Assembly: GCF_010078385.1 (NCBI RefSeq)
Contig: NZ_SIJC01000001.1
Span: 434,001-498,000, forward strand
Direction of reading: 5' to 3'
DNA length: 64,000 nt
Origin: Chengkuizengella sediminis
Lineage (GTDB): Bacteria; Bacillota; Bacilli; Paenibacillales; KCTC-33759
Below are positions 36,255 to 44,272 of the stretch, one piece after another. Every line of letters begins with the position of its first letter. Position 1 is the first letter of the stretch. The notes below the pieces were generated by a model. That model had not been told where the DNA came from and did no database searches. It saw only the letters and a program-made list of their open reading frames with translations. Made by a program: the position numbers and the translations under genes.

Positions 36255-36365
36255 TTGGGTAAACATAGTAGTTTTGCTACAGGTACAACTATTGTATTGG
36301 TACTATTTATACTCTTAGTGATCATTTTATTTGGTTCATGGGGAATAATGTTTGATGGATTGTAG
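36255..36365 (+). CDS. YjcZ-type sporulation peptide
   Basis: A 36-residue peptide starting at TTG 36255 after GAGGAGGG: GKHSSFATGTTIV then the hydrophobic core LVLFILLVIILFGSWG. It matches YjcZ/YosA-type small sporulation membrane peptides of Bacillales. First of three such genes in tandem on this strand. Confidence 0.75.
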   Translation: MGKHSSFATGTTIVLVLFILLVIILFGSWGIMFDGL

Positions 36366-36397
36366 TCCAAACAAAATAGATTTCTTAACATAGAATG
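36365..36397 (+). promoter_or_regulatory. family promoter of YjcZ gene 3
   Basis: GTCCA, 19 bases, CATAGAATG. It begins on the last base of the preceding stop codon, so each small gene keeps its own promoter. Confidence 0.55.
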
Positions 36398-36429
36398 TAT
36401 TATCTTAAATAATGAAAGAGGTGAACCCC

Positions 36430-36531
36430 ATGAGTTTATTTAAAAATGTTGGAGTGGTTTTAGTATTATTTATTCTTTTAGTCATAGTATTAGTGAGTTG
36501 GGGCGGTGTCATTTTAGGTTTTCCCGCTTAG
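36430..36531 (+). CDS. YjcZ-type sporulation peptide, divergent
   Basis: A 33-residue peptide (MSLFKNVGVVLVLFILLVIV, then LVSWGGVILGFPA) with the family's membrane core but without the usual SKHS/SGHS start. AAGAGGTGA precedes the ATG. Confidence 0.65.
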   Translation: MSLFKNVGVVLVLFILLVIVLVSWGGVILGFPA

Positions 36532-36563
36532 GGAAACCAATAATAAATTCAATTAGGATGCCC

Positions 36564-36597
36564 GTCCAATCAAAGTAGAATTTCCTAACATAGTATG
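36564..36597 (+). promoter_or_regulatory. family promoter of YjcZ gene 4
   Basis: GTCCA, 20 bases, CATAGTATG, 33 bases before the start. Confidence 0.65.
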
Positions 36598-36629
36598 TAC
36601 TACATCATATATAGAAAGGGGTTGAGATT

Positions 36630-36791
36630 ATGAGTGAACACAGTGGATTTGCTACTGGTGTAGCAATTGTTCTGGTACTTTTCATTCTATTAGTAATCAT
36701 ACTTTTAGCTTTAAGTAGACGTTCAGGATATAGCACGTCAGGGGGAATTTCTCTAGGAACTTCGTTAGAAGGAAGCACTGTTCTCGGTTAG
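36630..36791 (+). CDS. YjcZ-type sporulation peptide with Ser/Gly tail
   Basis: A 53-residue peptide: MSEHSGFATGVAIV, core LVLFILLVIILLALS, then a polar tail (RRSGYSTSGGISLG) longer than usual for the family. AAAGGGG lies upstream of ATG 36630. Confidence 0.72.
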   Translation: MSEHSGFATGVAIVLVLFILLVIILLALSRRSGYSTSGGISLGTSLEGSTVLG

Positions 36792-36882
36792 TTGTGAATC
36801 TCTTGTATACGAATATAAGCTACCAAAGTTCAAAAATAGAATTACACTCTCCCACTAACTTAAACCAGTGGGGATTATTTCT

Positions 36883-37075
36883 CTATATCAACTTATTCTT
36901 ATCAGATTTATAAACTATCACACCAAACAATAGAAATGTTATCACATACATCAACGGTCATTTCAAACGTTTCTTGTTCGATCCCATATCCGAAATATTC
37001 TAATCCCTGATATATAAGGGCAGCAACCATAAATAAAATATGTGGTTGTTTAATTCTTTCTAAAAATGTGTTCAT
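36883..37075 (-). pseudogene. small phage holin-like gene, frameshifted
   Basis: MNTFLERIKQPHILFMVAAL then IYQGLEYFGYGIEQETFEM matches the small holins of Bacillales phages. After TVDV the frame shifts by one; the tail VITFLLFGVIVYKSDKNKLI is read in the next frame. Remnants of the same gene lie near 33660, 35940 and 25305. Confidence 0.55.
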
Positions 37076-37492
37076 ATTAATTATCCCCTTTACTAATTAG
37101 TTTTTACCTGTTTTTATTTCTAGTTCTAGTATAGTTGGCATTCTACGTTTTGAGTGAGTGGAATTATAAAAGATACGCAATACTTTTCTTTCTAGGTCAG
37201 TAAGCAATGAAATCACCTTATAGGACGTTTGTTCTCATTATATTTGGGGTACAGACGTTCAGTCAAAAAAACCAATTCAATTTACCCAGATATAATGATT
37301 TCCGTACAAATCCAATCCATTAAGTTTTTTTCATGTATATAATAAGTACATTTTGGATGGATTTCTCTCGGTTAACTTGACGATGCCTCTTTTAGAGGGG
37401 TTAAAATTGGGTGTTTAACCCCTTACAAATATACAGGTCAATTGTATTGGATGCTCATATACTAATCTAAACAAACATAAAGGAGGGTTAGC
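37076..37492. other. non-coding stretch before the ERF gene
   Basis: No gene seen. It contains a decayed family promoter (GTTCAGTC near 37258, no CATA) and, near 37335-37360, an AATAAGTACATTTTGGATGG sequence that partly recurs at 38175-38205 after the ERF gene. Confidence 0.4.
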
Positions 37493-37993
37493 ATGGGGAA
37501 TAAAACAGGTTTGTATCAGAAAATGATCAATGTCATGATTGCGGTTTCTTATCTTCAAAAAGATGACAAGGTGGAGTACAAGACTACAAAATATAAAGCC
37601 ATTACAGAAGAAAAGGTAACTGGCGCTGTGAGAGCTGCATTAGTAGAAAATAAATTAGTTGTATTCCCGATTGAGCAACAACATCGAAAAGAAGGAAATC
37701 TCACAACGGTAGATGTGAAATACAAGATTGTTGATGCAGAAACGGGTGAAAGTGAAATATTGGTTAGTTCTGGAACAGGGGTGGATATGCAAGATAAAGG
37801 GGTAGGAAAAGCCATGACTTGTGCGTTTAAATATTTATTCTTACGTTCATTCGCCATAGCAACGAGGGAAGAACTGGACAAGGTTTCACCTGCTGAATTA
37901 GATAAGAAACAGAGAAAGCAAAAGGAAGAACGGGAAAAGAAATTAACTAATGTACCCGAGTCTGGCGACATAATTTTCCAAAAGAAGGTGTAG
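37493..37993 (+). CDS. erf: phage ERF-family single-strand annealing protein
   Basis: A 166-residue recombinase. Residues 1-130 show the ERF core: LYQKMINVMIAVSYLQKDDK, YKAITEEKVTGAVRAALVEN and SGTGVDMQDKGVGKAMTCAF with KYLFLRSFAIAT. The tail is highly charged. ERF proteins anneal complementary single strands during phage recombination. AAAGGAGGG precedes ATG 37493. It is intact, on the plus strand, opposite to most phage remnants here. Confidence 0.85.
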   Translation: MGNKTGLYQKMINVMIAVSYLQKDDKVEYKTTKYKAITEEKVTGAVRAALVENKLVVFPIEQQHRKEGNLTTVDVKYKIVDAETGESEILVSSGTGVDMQDKGVGKAMTCAFKYLFLRSFAIATREELDKVSPAELDKKQRKQKEEREKKLTNVPESGDIIFQKKV

Positions 37994-38434
37994 CAAAGGA
38001 TCTTAGGTTTTTAAATGCGATCTTTTGAGTCTAATCAAAGTTTATCAACACGTGATTATGATTCAGAGGCAGCCGATGAAATTTTTATGTCGCCCGTGGC
38101 AGTGATGATGATCCAAACTATATCTCCATATAATAGCATCGATCGATTTTACCGTCATCTGCCCAATAAATGTTGTACATTATAAGAACATTTTGGATGG
38201 ATAAATACCCCAACACGGCCAAAATAATACCATTGAAAATAATAGAATTTATATTCCCCTTTGTGAAGATTGTTCAAAGTAAGCTCCTCTCACTAAAATT
38301 TAGCGGAGGGACTTTTTATTTTCGTTGAGGCATGAGACTTTTGAAAACTCATTTGTGATTGCTTACTTGTAACTTATACAGCAGACAACAAAATGACACA
38401 GACATATGTGGATTTTGTAGAACTTAAGGTATAT
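37994..38434. other. non-coding stretch after the ERF gene
   Basis: Traces of coding without an open frame (GSDDDPNYISI near 38100) could be the end of a phage single-strand-binding protein, unproven. A weak hairpin (AGCTCCTC with GGAGGGACTTTTT) lies near 38280-38325. Confidence 0.3.
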
Positions 38435-38468
38435 ATCCAATCAGACTATTTATTTTGAGCATACAATA
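38435..38468 (+). promoter_or_regulatory. family promoter of member D
   Basis: ATCCA, 20 bases, CATACAATA, 31 bases before the start. Confidence 0.65.
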
Positions 38469-38499
38469 ACTCATCAAATTGAAAAAGGAGGTGAAGCTT

Positions 38500-39054
38500 A
38501 TGGGACATTTCGACAGGTCAATCTGTAATTGCTGCGTCTGTCCTATGCAGTGTGCTTTAAAGCAGTTGGCTGATGCTCAAACAGAGATAACTGTCATCGT
38601 CACTACACTTGGTGCTATACTCCCAACTGCCCCGGCTGTGTCTTTTACGCTAACAGAAGTCAAGGATTTTATTGTAACGACAAGTGAGGGAATAGACATC
38701 GCAATCTGTCAAATCATTACAGTTGGTTTTCTAACTCTCCCAACTGATTTTAAATTAAAGCCCATTCGAAAGGACGTCGTTGGAGAATGCGTATGTTGTG
38801 AAGATCCAATGACGAATTTGCTAGTAGATAAGATTGGGACGAACATATCTATACCTTCTGGTGGAGGACCTAGCGGCATTTTATCAGCAGGTGTAAAGGC
38901 TGTTGGAGAAGGAATCGTTTTATTGGAAAATATTGATATGGGAACTGGCTCTGTAACGCCCTTTAGCATAACTTCTACATGCTTGTTGGACGCTATAGGA
39001 CCTCCTATTGTACCTCCACCACCTCCACCAGCGCCACCAAGTTTTCAACTGTAA
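38500..39054 (+). CDS. Cys-rich two-module protein with proline tail
   Basis: Family member D, 184 residues. ATG 38500 lies eight bases after AAAGGAGGTG. Module one: MGHFDRSICNCCVCPMQC, VKDFIVTTSEGIDIAICQII; bridge KPIRKDVVGECVCCEDPMTN; module two: KIGTNISI...AVGEGIVLL...STCLLDAIG. The C-terminus has six prolines in a row then APPSFQL, unique among members. No signal peptide. Inferred role: cross-linked component of a spore layer. Confidence 0.72.
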   Translation: MGHFDRSICNCCVCPMQCALKQLADAQTEITVIVTTLGAILPTAPAVSFTLTEVKDFIVTTSEGIDIAICQIITVGFLTLPTDFKLKPIRKDVVGECVCCEDPMTNLLVDKIGTNISIPSGGGPSGILSAGVKAVGEGIVLLENIDMGTGSVTPFSITSTCLLDAIGPPIVPPPPPPAPPSFQL

Positions 39055-39114
39055 GGTGGACTTTTTCTATCCTTTTCCCCCACCAGCTGTTACTTAAGCC
39101 AGTGGGGATTATAC

Positions 39115-39290
39115 TTACTTCTGAACTGTACTCTTCACACCTGACCACAAACCACTTGCAGCAAGTCCCATTACAATCCCAACTAAAATAGCTTGTTTGA
39201 GATCAGTAAGAGCGACATAAAAATACCAGTTGCTACTCCTAATACTAGAAATATTAAAGGTTCAACAATATTAATAACTATCAAAAATAT
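39115..39290 (-). pseudogene. small membrane protein / holin remnant
   Basis: Minus-strand IVINIVEPLIFLVLGVATGI is followed, after a one-base loss in a T run, by YVALTDLKQAILVGIVMGLA and SGLWSGVKSTVQK. The pattern fits a phage holin. Its start merges into a deleted YjcZ locus: a GTCCA half-promoter near 39303 is joined directly to the 3' end of a YjcZ gene. Confidence 0.45.
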
Positions 39291-39318
39291 GTACTTGCAC
39301 TATGACACCAGTCCAACC

Positions 39319-39515
39319 AAAACCCAGTGTCCAATTGCTCTATCCTTCTAGTAATCATCATAGTTACTTCAAGAAGATATGATGAGGACGATCTAACACT
39401 ATTCTACAATTCATGATATAACTGTTTAGGTGATTTTTCCAAATGAAGTAAACAATTCATTTGTGATCTAAGACTCTTCCATCATGGAATCTGATAACTG
39501 TCGAAATATAATATT
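39319..39515. repeat. 195-bp duplicated segment, copy 2
   Basis: Nearly identical to 32719-32915. Here the YjcZ gene that precedes it in copy 1 has been deleted between promoter and last codons. Confidence 0.75.
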
Positions 39516-39570
39516 ATATAAGAGGTACGGGGAGATATGCAAGAGTACAATTTTTAAGAATTAGGTACAC

Positions 39571-39604
39571 GTCCAGTCGAAGCAATACCAACATGAATAC
39601 ATTA
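39571..39604 (+). promoter_or_regulatory. family promoter of member E
   Basis: GTCCA, 20 bases, AATACATTA (first base of the -10 deviates). AATTAGGTACAC just upstream resembles a GerE site. Confidence 0.55.
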
Positions 39605-39630
39605 TTAAAAACTAAAAAGGATGTGATCAC

Positions 39631-40176
39631 ATGGGCGTATTTTATGAGTCTAAGTGTAATTGTTGCGTCTGTCCGATGCAATGTGTTTTGGAGCAGTTGA
39701 TAGGTGTTGATAATGTAGGGATTGTAACTCCGACATTTTTTGAAGATGGTGTAAATATTAACCAAGTAAAAGATTTTATAGCATTCACAAATAAAGGTGA
39801 TTTTCCAATTTGTCAAATTTCTTTAGTTGCAATCTTTGACCCTAACATTCCAGTAAATATAAAACCTATAAGAAAAAGCAAAGGAGAATGTGCTTGTTGC
39901 GAAGACCCTATTACAAACTTAGCAAAGTCATTGATTGGTAAATTTGTTGAAATTGAATTTATTAATAATGAAGGGGATACATTTGATGATGGAATAATAA
40001 ATGTTGGCGAAGGTATTGTTGTAGGAAGAAATATTGATAATCCAAATCGAACTGACTTTATTTCTTCATGTGCAATAACCAGGATTACTTCACTTACCCA
40101 ACAACAAATTAACGATCCAAATAGGCTATCTAATTCATTTTATTTTAAAAAAATCACTCCCCCACTATCTACCTAA
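39631..40176 (+). CDS. Cys-rich two-module protein
   Basis: Family member E, 181 residues: MGVFYESKCNCCVCPMQCVL, VKDFIAFTNKGDFPICQISL, KPIRKSKGECACCEDPITNL, then GEGIVVGRN and SSCAITRITSL, with a polar C-terminus. The ATG follows AAAGGATGTG. Together with C and G it forms the MGVF subgroup, with related leaders. Confidence 0.72.
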   Translation: MGVFYESKCNCCVCPMQCVLEQLIGVDNVGIVTPTFFEDGVNINQVKDFIAFTNKGDFPICQISLVAIFDPNIPVNIKPIRKSKGECACCEDPITNLAKSLIGKFVEIEFINNEGDTFDDGIINVGEGIVVGRNIDNPNRTDFISSCAITRITSLTQQQINDPNRLSNSFYFKKITPPLST

Positions 40177-40269
40177 ACCAGTACTTAGTACAGGATTTCT
40201 CATACATAGTTAAAACCACAATTTAATATATCCACTACAAGCGCTCAATCAAAACACTAATAGAAACAT

Positions 40270-40322
40270 ATGATGGATTAAGTGCCGATACAATTGCAGT
40301 TCCTGTAGCAAAACTATGTAGA
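40270..40322 (-). pseudogene. YjcZ gene fragment
   Basis: Minus-strand HSFATGTAIV matches the YjcZ N-terminal half, then changes abruptly to unrelated sequence. Confidence 0.4.
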
Positions 40323-40329
40323 TAACCTC

Positions 40330-40495
40330 ACTACAACTAATAGTGAGGTTTCCGTAGAGAGATACTATGAGTGGATATAGCCCTCCTATTACTAGGAGGT
40401 TGATATATTCTATGTTCATACCCTTCATTTGGTATAGACAAGTGACTTGCTTGTTTGAAAATGTGCTATTTTACCAAGCTTGTTATTATAATGCG
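40330..40495 (+). repeat. dispersed repeat, copy 2
   Basis: Matches copies at 25376 and 44050: AACCTCACTA..TAGTGAGGTT hairpin, an ATGAGTGGATATAGC stretch resembling a YjcZ start, then CCTCCTATTACTAGGAGG, a seven-pair hairpin holding the Shine-Dalgarno site of the small ORF that follows. Confidence 0.65.
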
Positions 40496-40549
40496 TGCCA
40501 TGTAACTTTTAAGTCAAAACCTTCTGTACTTGATGATGACCGATTGTAG
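40412..40549 (+). CDS. small ORF of the dispersed repeat, 45 residues
   Basis: ATG 40412 follows the ribosome binding site AGGAGGTTGATAT. The peptide MFIPFIWYRQVTCLFENVLF is partly hydrophobic, then diverges. The first 12-20 codons are shared with the copy at 44137. Whether it is translated is unknown. Confidence 0.35.
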   Translation: MFIPFIWYRQVTCLFENVLFYQACYYNACHVTFKSKPSVLDDDRL

Positions 40550-40729
40550 AATGTAAGTTTAAATCAGAAGATGTTGCTTGTTCAAAAACTTCTCACTTTT
40601 CATCCTGTAAAATCGGTATTCTATCGTAAAGAAAACATCTCCATTTACTGAAGAAGCTTTAGTTATTATATTCCCCACTGGATTAGCTAGCTTAGGTAGC
40701 TAGTGGGGGAGTATTTGTTTTGTTATACT

Positions 40730-41221
40730 TTATGTTTCTCTGCTCCAAAAACTTGAATTTGTTCTTTCTGATAAACTAACGCTACTTGCAACTGGTATAA
40801 TTTTAGTGGTAAAACAAGAAGATATTACAAAATCTTGAAAGCAAATAATACCTTCACCAACATCACGAATACGACCAGACCCAATAAAATTTATAAATTC
40901 GATATCTACAATCTGTCCAATTAAAGAATTTGCTAAGTTTGTAATAGGACCCTCACAGCATGAACATTTTCCCGTGCTTTTTTGTATCGGTTTTAGTGCT
41001 AGTGCGATATCAACTCCAATGAATTCTACTCCAGAAATATTACATATAGGTAATTCTCCTTCTGAAGTAGAAGCAATAAAACTTTTGACGTCTAAAAGCA
41101 TTACATTATCTATGACTCCTACAAGTGTTGCTACTCTTATCGTTTCTCCCACCAACTGCTCCAAAACACACTGCATAGGACAGACACAACAATCACAGAT
41201 TGTTCGATCAAAATGTCCCAT
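40730..41221 (-). CDS. Cys-rich two-module protein
   Basis: Family member F, 163 residues: MGHFDRTICDCCVCPMQCVL, VKSFIASTSEGELPICNISG, KPIQKSTGKCSCCEGPITNL, GEGIICFQDFVISSCFTT. The second module reads CCEGP instead of CCEDP. ATG 41221 follows AAAGGACGTG. It is on the minus strand, convergent with member E. Confidence 0.72.
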   Translation of the reverse strand: MGHFDRTICDCCVCPMQCVLEQLVGETIRVATLVGVIDNVMLLDVKSFIASTSEGELPICNISGVEFIGVDIALALKPIQKSTGKCSCCEGPITNLANSLIGQIVDIEFINFIGSGRIRDVGEGIICFQDFVISSCFTTKIIPVASSVSLSERTNSSFWSRET

Positions 41222-41248
41222 GTTCACACGTCCTTTCAAGTTTTTTTA

Positions 41249-41282
41249 TATTGTATGAGTAAAAACAACATTTTGACTGGAC
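41249..41282 (-). promoter_or_regulatory. family promoter of member F
   Basis: Minus strand: GTCCA, 20 bases, CATACAATA, a perfect match. Confidence 0.7.
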
Positions 41283-41529
41283 GTGTATATTGTATAAATA
41301 AAATTGTGCTAATTATTCTACATACTCTTCACCCGTAATTTCCAAATACTCTGCTTCAGTAATCTTTTGCCTTTAAACATACACCATTACTTGGTCAACC
41401 GTATAATATTTAGGATAATATCGCTCTACAATCTTTTTCCAATGCATTTTAAATAACGACTCCTGTGACGGCGTTATTTAAAATTAATAAAAAAAAGACC
41501 CCGTATGGGGTCAATAGTGAATCCTTGAA

Positions 41530-42008
41530 TTACTCGGAGTTTAATTCTTTCTTCAATTCAATTAGTTCTTTAATGCTTTTACTTTCCGCAAATCGTTTAT
41601 CAACAGGTTGATTTTCCTTCTTCGCATCCACTTCCAATTTACCACCGAACAAAATCCATTCAGTACGCTGAAACGTATCATGGGAGCGTTGAATCTTTGT
41701 ATCTTCTCCAATCATTCGGGGAACCTCAAAGTCTTTAAAATCATCCAACGCGTCACGGTAAGCTTTATCAACGTCGTACAAAATTGCTGAATATTTGTCA
41801 AGATAAATGATAGAACCGTCACTAGTGAATCGCTCTCCTCCACCTGCTTCTAACTTAGGAGCAAAGCGGCAACCCTGTGGTAAATTCTCAGGGGGAGGAA
41901 CATTTCCTTCAATCGATTGTAATCTAGAAACCTCTCCATCGATAGATGGAACGGATTCAATAAGACCTTCTGAATAAGGATGAAGCGGATCTCCAAATGC
42001 TCCCCTTT
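41530..42008 (-). pseudogene. chimeric open frame: OppD/DppD tail joined to an unknown segment
   Basis: One open frame without a start codon. Its first 50 residues are the typical end of oligopeptide ABC transporter ATPases (GDPLHPYSEGLIESVPSIDG, ENLPQGCRFAPK). It then continues in frame into unrelated acidic sequence (GGERFTSDGSIIYLDKYSAI, VDKAYRDALDDFKDFEVPRM) ending KKELNSE. The second part may come from a phage structural gene, but I do not recognise it. The join at about 41850 marks an illegitimate recombination. Confidence 0.5.
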
Positions 42009-42060
42009 AGGTAGACAGATTAAATACAAAAATCTGGCTACTTATGGGGGAGTATTTATT

Positions 42061-42323
42061 ATGTCTAAAAGATCTTACTCTGCAGAAGAAAAATACGAGA
42101 TATTAAAGGCATTAGAGGATCATTATTCAACAAATGAACTTGAGTCAATATATAACGTGCACCATACAACAATTTTGGAATGGAAACACAAGATTGTCTG
42201 TCTGGTAAGTATTCTATACGTGAGGTTGCTAGAATGTATGAAATATCGGATACATCTGTCCTCAGGAAATGGATTAGGAAGTATAATAGTCATAGTGAAT
42301 TAAAAGATACTACCTTCGGTTAG
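42061..42323 (+). pseudogene. IS3/IS150-type transposase OrfA, broken
   Basis: Starts MSKRSYSAEEKYEILKALED, an IS150-type helix-turn-helix, after GGGGGAG. The frame is lost after LEWKHK; the second HTH (SGKYSIREVARMYEISDTSV, LRKWIRKYNSHSEL) is read in another frame and ends at 42323. No OrfB and no terminal repeats are visible. A dead insertion-sequence fragment. Confidence 0.65.
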
Positions 42324-42426
42324 TTTATTTTTTTTCATTTTTTTCACCTCTTTTAGAACATTCGTTCTTATTATATAAGAGGTAGAAGGATATGTGCAAG
42401 AGCACAATTTTTGAGAATAGGTACAC

Positions 42427-42460
42427 GTGCAGTCAAAACAACATTAAATCTCATACAATA
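42427..42460 (+). promoter_or_regulatory. family promoter of member G
   Basis: GTGCA, 20 bases, CATACAATA. GAATAGGTACAC immediately upstream resembles a GerE site. Confidence 0.65.
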
Positions 42461-42487
42461 TTAAAAACTTAAAAGGACGTGTTAACT

Positions 42488-43033
42488 ATGGGCGTTTTTG
42501 ATAAATCCATATGTGACTGCTGCGTCTGCCCGATGCAATGTGTTTTGGAACAGTTGGTTGGAGTGGAGGGTTTGGAGATTGATACACCTGTTAATAATAT
42601 TCCTACAACTATTTCTGGTGTTAATGATTTCATTGTATCAACTACTGATGGAGATATTCCAGTATGTCAAATTACTCATGTAGAAATTATGAATCCTACA
42701 GATACGATAATTACCACAGCATTATCTGCTTTAAAACCTATAAGAAAAAATAGTAAAGGGGAGTGTGCTTGTTGTGAAGACCCTATGACAAATTTATTAA
42801 AGTTTGAAATCGGAAATACTTTCGAAGTTGAATTCATTGGTCCAGATGTACCATTCACAAACGAAATCCTAGGTGTAGGTGAAGGTATTCTTGTAGGAGT
42901 TGAAAATGGAATTAGCCTTTTTTTTGATATTTACTCCACATGTACAATAACAAGGGTTATTCCAATAACCCAACAACAAATTAATGATCCGTCTAGACTT
43001 TCAAGAAGAACCACTCTCCCACCAGTTACCTAA
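42488..43033 (+). CDS. Cys-rich two-module protein
   Basis: Family member G, 181 residues: MGVFDKSICDCCVCPMQCVL, GVNDFIVSTTDGDIPVCQIT, KPIRKNSKGECACCEDPMTN, then GVGEGILVGVENG and STCTITRVIPI. Its C-terminus (TQQQINDPSRLS) is shared with member E. Leader and promoter are like those of C and E. Confidence 0.72.
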   Translation: MGVFDKSICDCCVCPMQCVLEQLVGVEGLEIDTPVNNIPTTISGVNDFIVSTTDGDIPVCQITHVEIMNPTDTIITTALSALKPIRKNSKGECACCEDPMTNLLKFEIGNTFEVEFIGPDVPFTNEILGVGEGILVGVENGISLFFDIYSTCTITRVIPITQQQINDPSRLSRRTTLPPVT

Positions 43034-43055
43034 AAGCCAGTGGGAAGGGGTATAT

Positions 43056-43392
43056 TTATTTTATTTTAGAATTATAATCCAATACTGCTTTTTCAATGGT
43101 TGCTTTAATTTCATCACTTGTAAACTTATTCCTTTAAGTCTTGAGCTCACATATACAAAAGCAGCATCCAGTTTTTGTGGTCCTTTTGATTCCATAAATA
43201 CATTTTCAGCATAAGAAAAAGCTTCCTCACTTATTTTTTGAAGAAGCTCTCTTTGTTCTTTATTTGTTTTTGACTGTATCCAGGATAAAGCTTATCCCTT
43301 AACTCAATTAATGCTGCTACCACCAAAGTTGATATTAAAGATATAAGTGAAAACACGATTGTTTCCAGATATAGTTGTATAAGTTCATTCAT
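43056..43392 (-). pseudogene. LL-H-type phage holin, two frameshifts
   Basis: ATG 43392 after AAGGTGG begins MNELIQLYLETIVFSLISLI with a membrane helix. The frame shifts after KQIKNK; the middle (NKEQRELLQKISEEAFSYAE, SKGPQKLDAAFVYVSSRLKG) and the end (TSDEIKATIEKAVLDYNSKI) lie in two other frames. The order of parts is that of LL-H family holins. Confidence 0.6.
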
Positions 43393-43447
43393 TTTATTTT
43401 CCACCTTACGTAATTGAGTAAATATATACTATATTAGGAAATTTACT

Positions 43448-43579
43448 TTATGGTGTCAGATTTTTACGAGCAAAGGTGAGATCAAGAGACTGGTAGAGGC
43501 TACCAATTAAAATAATAACTAAGAGTATAAATAGTACCAGTACAATAGTTGCACCTGTAGCAGAACTATGCTTACCCAT
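43448..43579 (-). CDS. YjcZ-type sporulation peptide
   Basis: A 43-residue peptide: MGKHSSATGATIV, core LVLFILLVIILIGSL, tail YQSLDLTFARKNLTP. AAAGGAGGG precedes ATG 43579. Confidence 0.72.
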   Translation of the reverse strand: MGKHSSATGATIVLVLFILLVIILIGSLYQSLDLTFARKNLTP

Positions 43580-43608
43580 AGAATCCCTCCTTTCACTATG
43601 ATGTACTA

Positions 43609-43641
43609 TATACTATGTTAAATAATCTACTTTGATTGGAC
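43609..43641 (-). promoter_or_regulatory. family promoter of YjcZ gene 5
   Basis: Minus strand: GTCCA, 19 bases, CATAGTATA. Confidence 0.65.
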
Positions 43642-43815
43642 TGGTGTTCAGGCAGGTACAAATTTTTGATAGATTAAAACCCCCTATATTAAATAGTGAG
43701 GTTTAGAGTTTGATAAATGAGCGCTAGTTGATTATCTATAGACTTAAAAGCTGTGGGGCCGCCCAGCGTCACCCATATTGATTGTAGGTCGTGTTTGTTG
43801 AATCCAACTAGTGTC

Positions 43816-43944
43816 CTAACCAACAAAAGGGCCGCCTTGGATCACATCGCATCCTGGTTGAATCCAAGAAGCTAATAAGATAATAACCAAAAGAATGAAA
43901 AGGACTAGAACTAATGCAGCTCCAGAACCACTGTGTCCACTCAT
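43816..43944 (-). CDS. YjcZ-type sporulation peptide
   Basis: A 42-residue peptide: MSGHSGSGAA, core LVLVLFILLVIILLASW, tail IQPGCDVIQGGPFVG. GAAAGGAGGG precedes ATG 43944. It has its own promoter at 43978-44011. Confidence 0.72.
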   Translation of the reverse strand: MSGHSGSGAALVLVLFILLVIILLASWIQPGCDVIQGGPFVG

Positions 43945-43977
43945 GTTAATCCCTCCTTTCTATAATATGATGTACTA

Positions 43978-44011
43978 TATACTATGTTCAGAGAATCTAC
44001 TTTGATTGGAC
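43978..44011 (-). promoter_or_regulatory. family promoter of YjcZ gene 6
   Basis: Minus strand: GTCCA, 20 bases, CATAGTATA, a perfect match. Confidence 0.7.
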
Positions 44012-44049
44012 GGGTATCTTAGGGCAAGTACACATTTTTAATAGTTTAA

Positions 44050-44217
44050 AACCCCACTACATTAAATAGTGAGGTTTCCGTAGAGAGATTCTATGAGTGG
44101 ATACAACCCTCCTATTACTAGGAGGTGATATATTCTATGTTCATACCCTTCATTTGGTATAGACAAGTGACTTGCTTGTTTAAAAATGTGCTATTTTACC
44201 TTTACCAAGCCTGTTAG
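44050..44217 (+). repeat. dispersed repeat, copy 3, with small ORF
   Basis: Same elements as copies 1 and 2, with a perfect AGGAGGTGATAT ribosome binding site inside the CCTCCTATTACTAGGAGG hairpin and an ORF 44137-44217 (MFIPFIWYRQVTCLFKNVLF, 26 residues). Confidence 0.65.
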
Positions 44218-44272
44218 CATGAATCTTTAATTTCTTTTACCTTTTTATAAAGCGTGCCATGTAACTTTTAAG

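Noticed and set aside
37335-37360. Phage early promoter shared with 38175
   Set aside because: The two stretches share only about 15 bases and no consistent -35 element.
38709-38969. Antisense frame within Cys-rich member D
   Set aside because: Arises from the low stop density opposite the VGEGI/CCEDP coding pattern and recurs opposite every family member.
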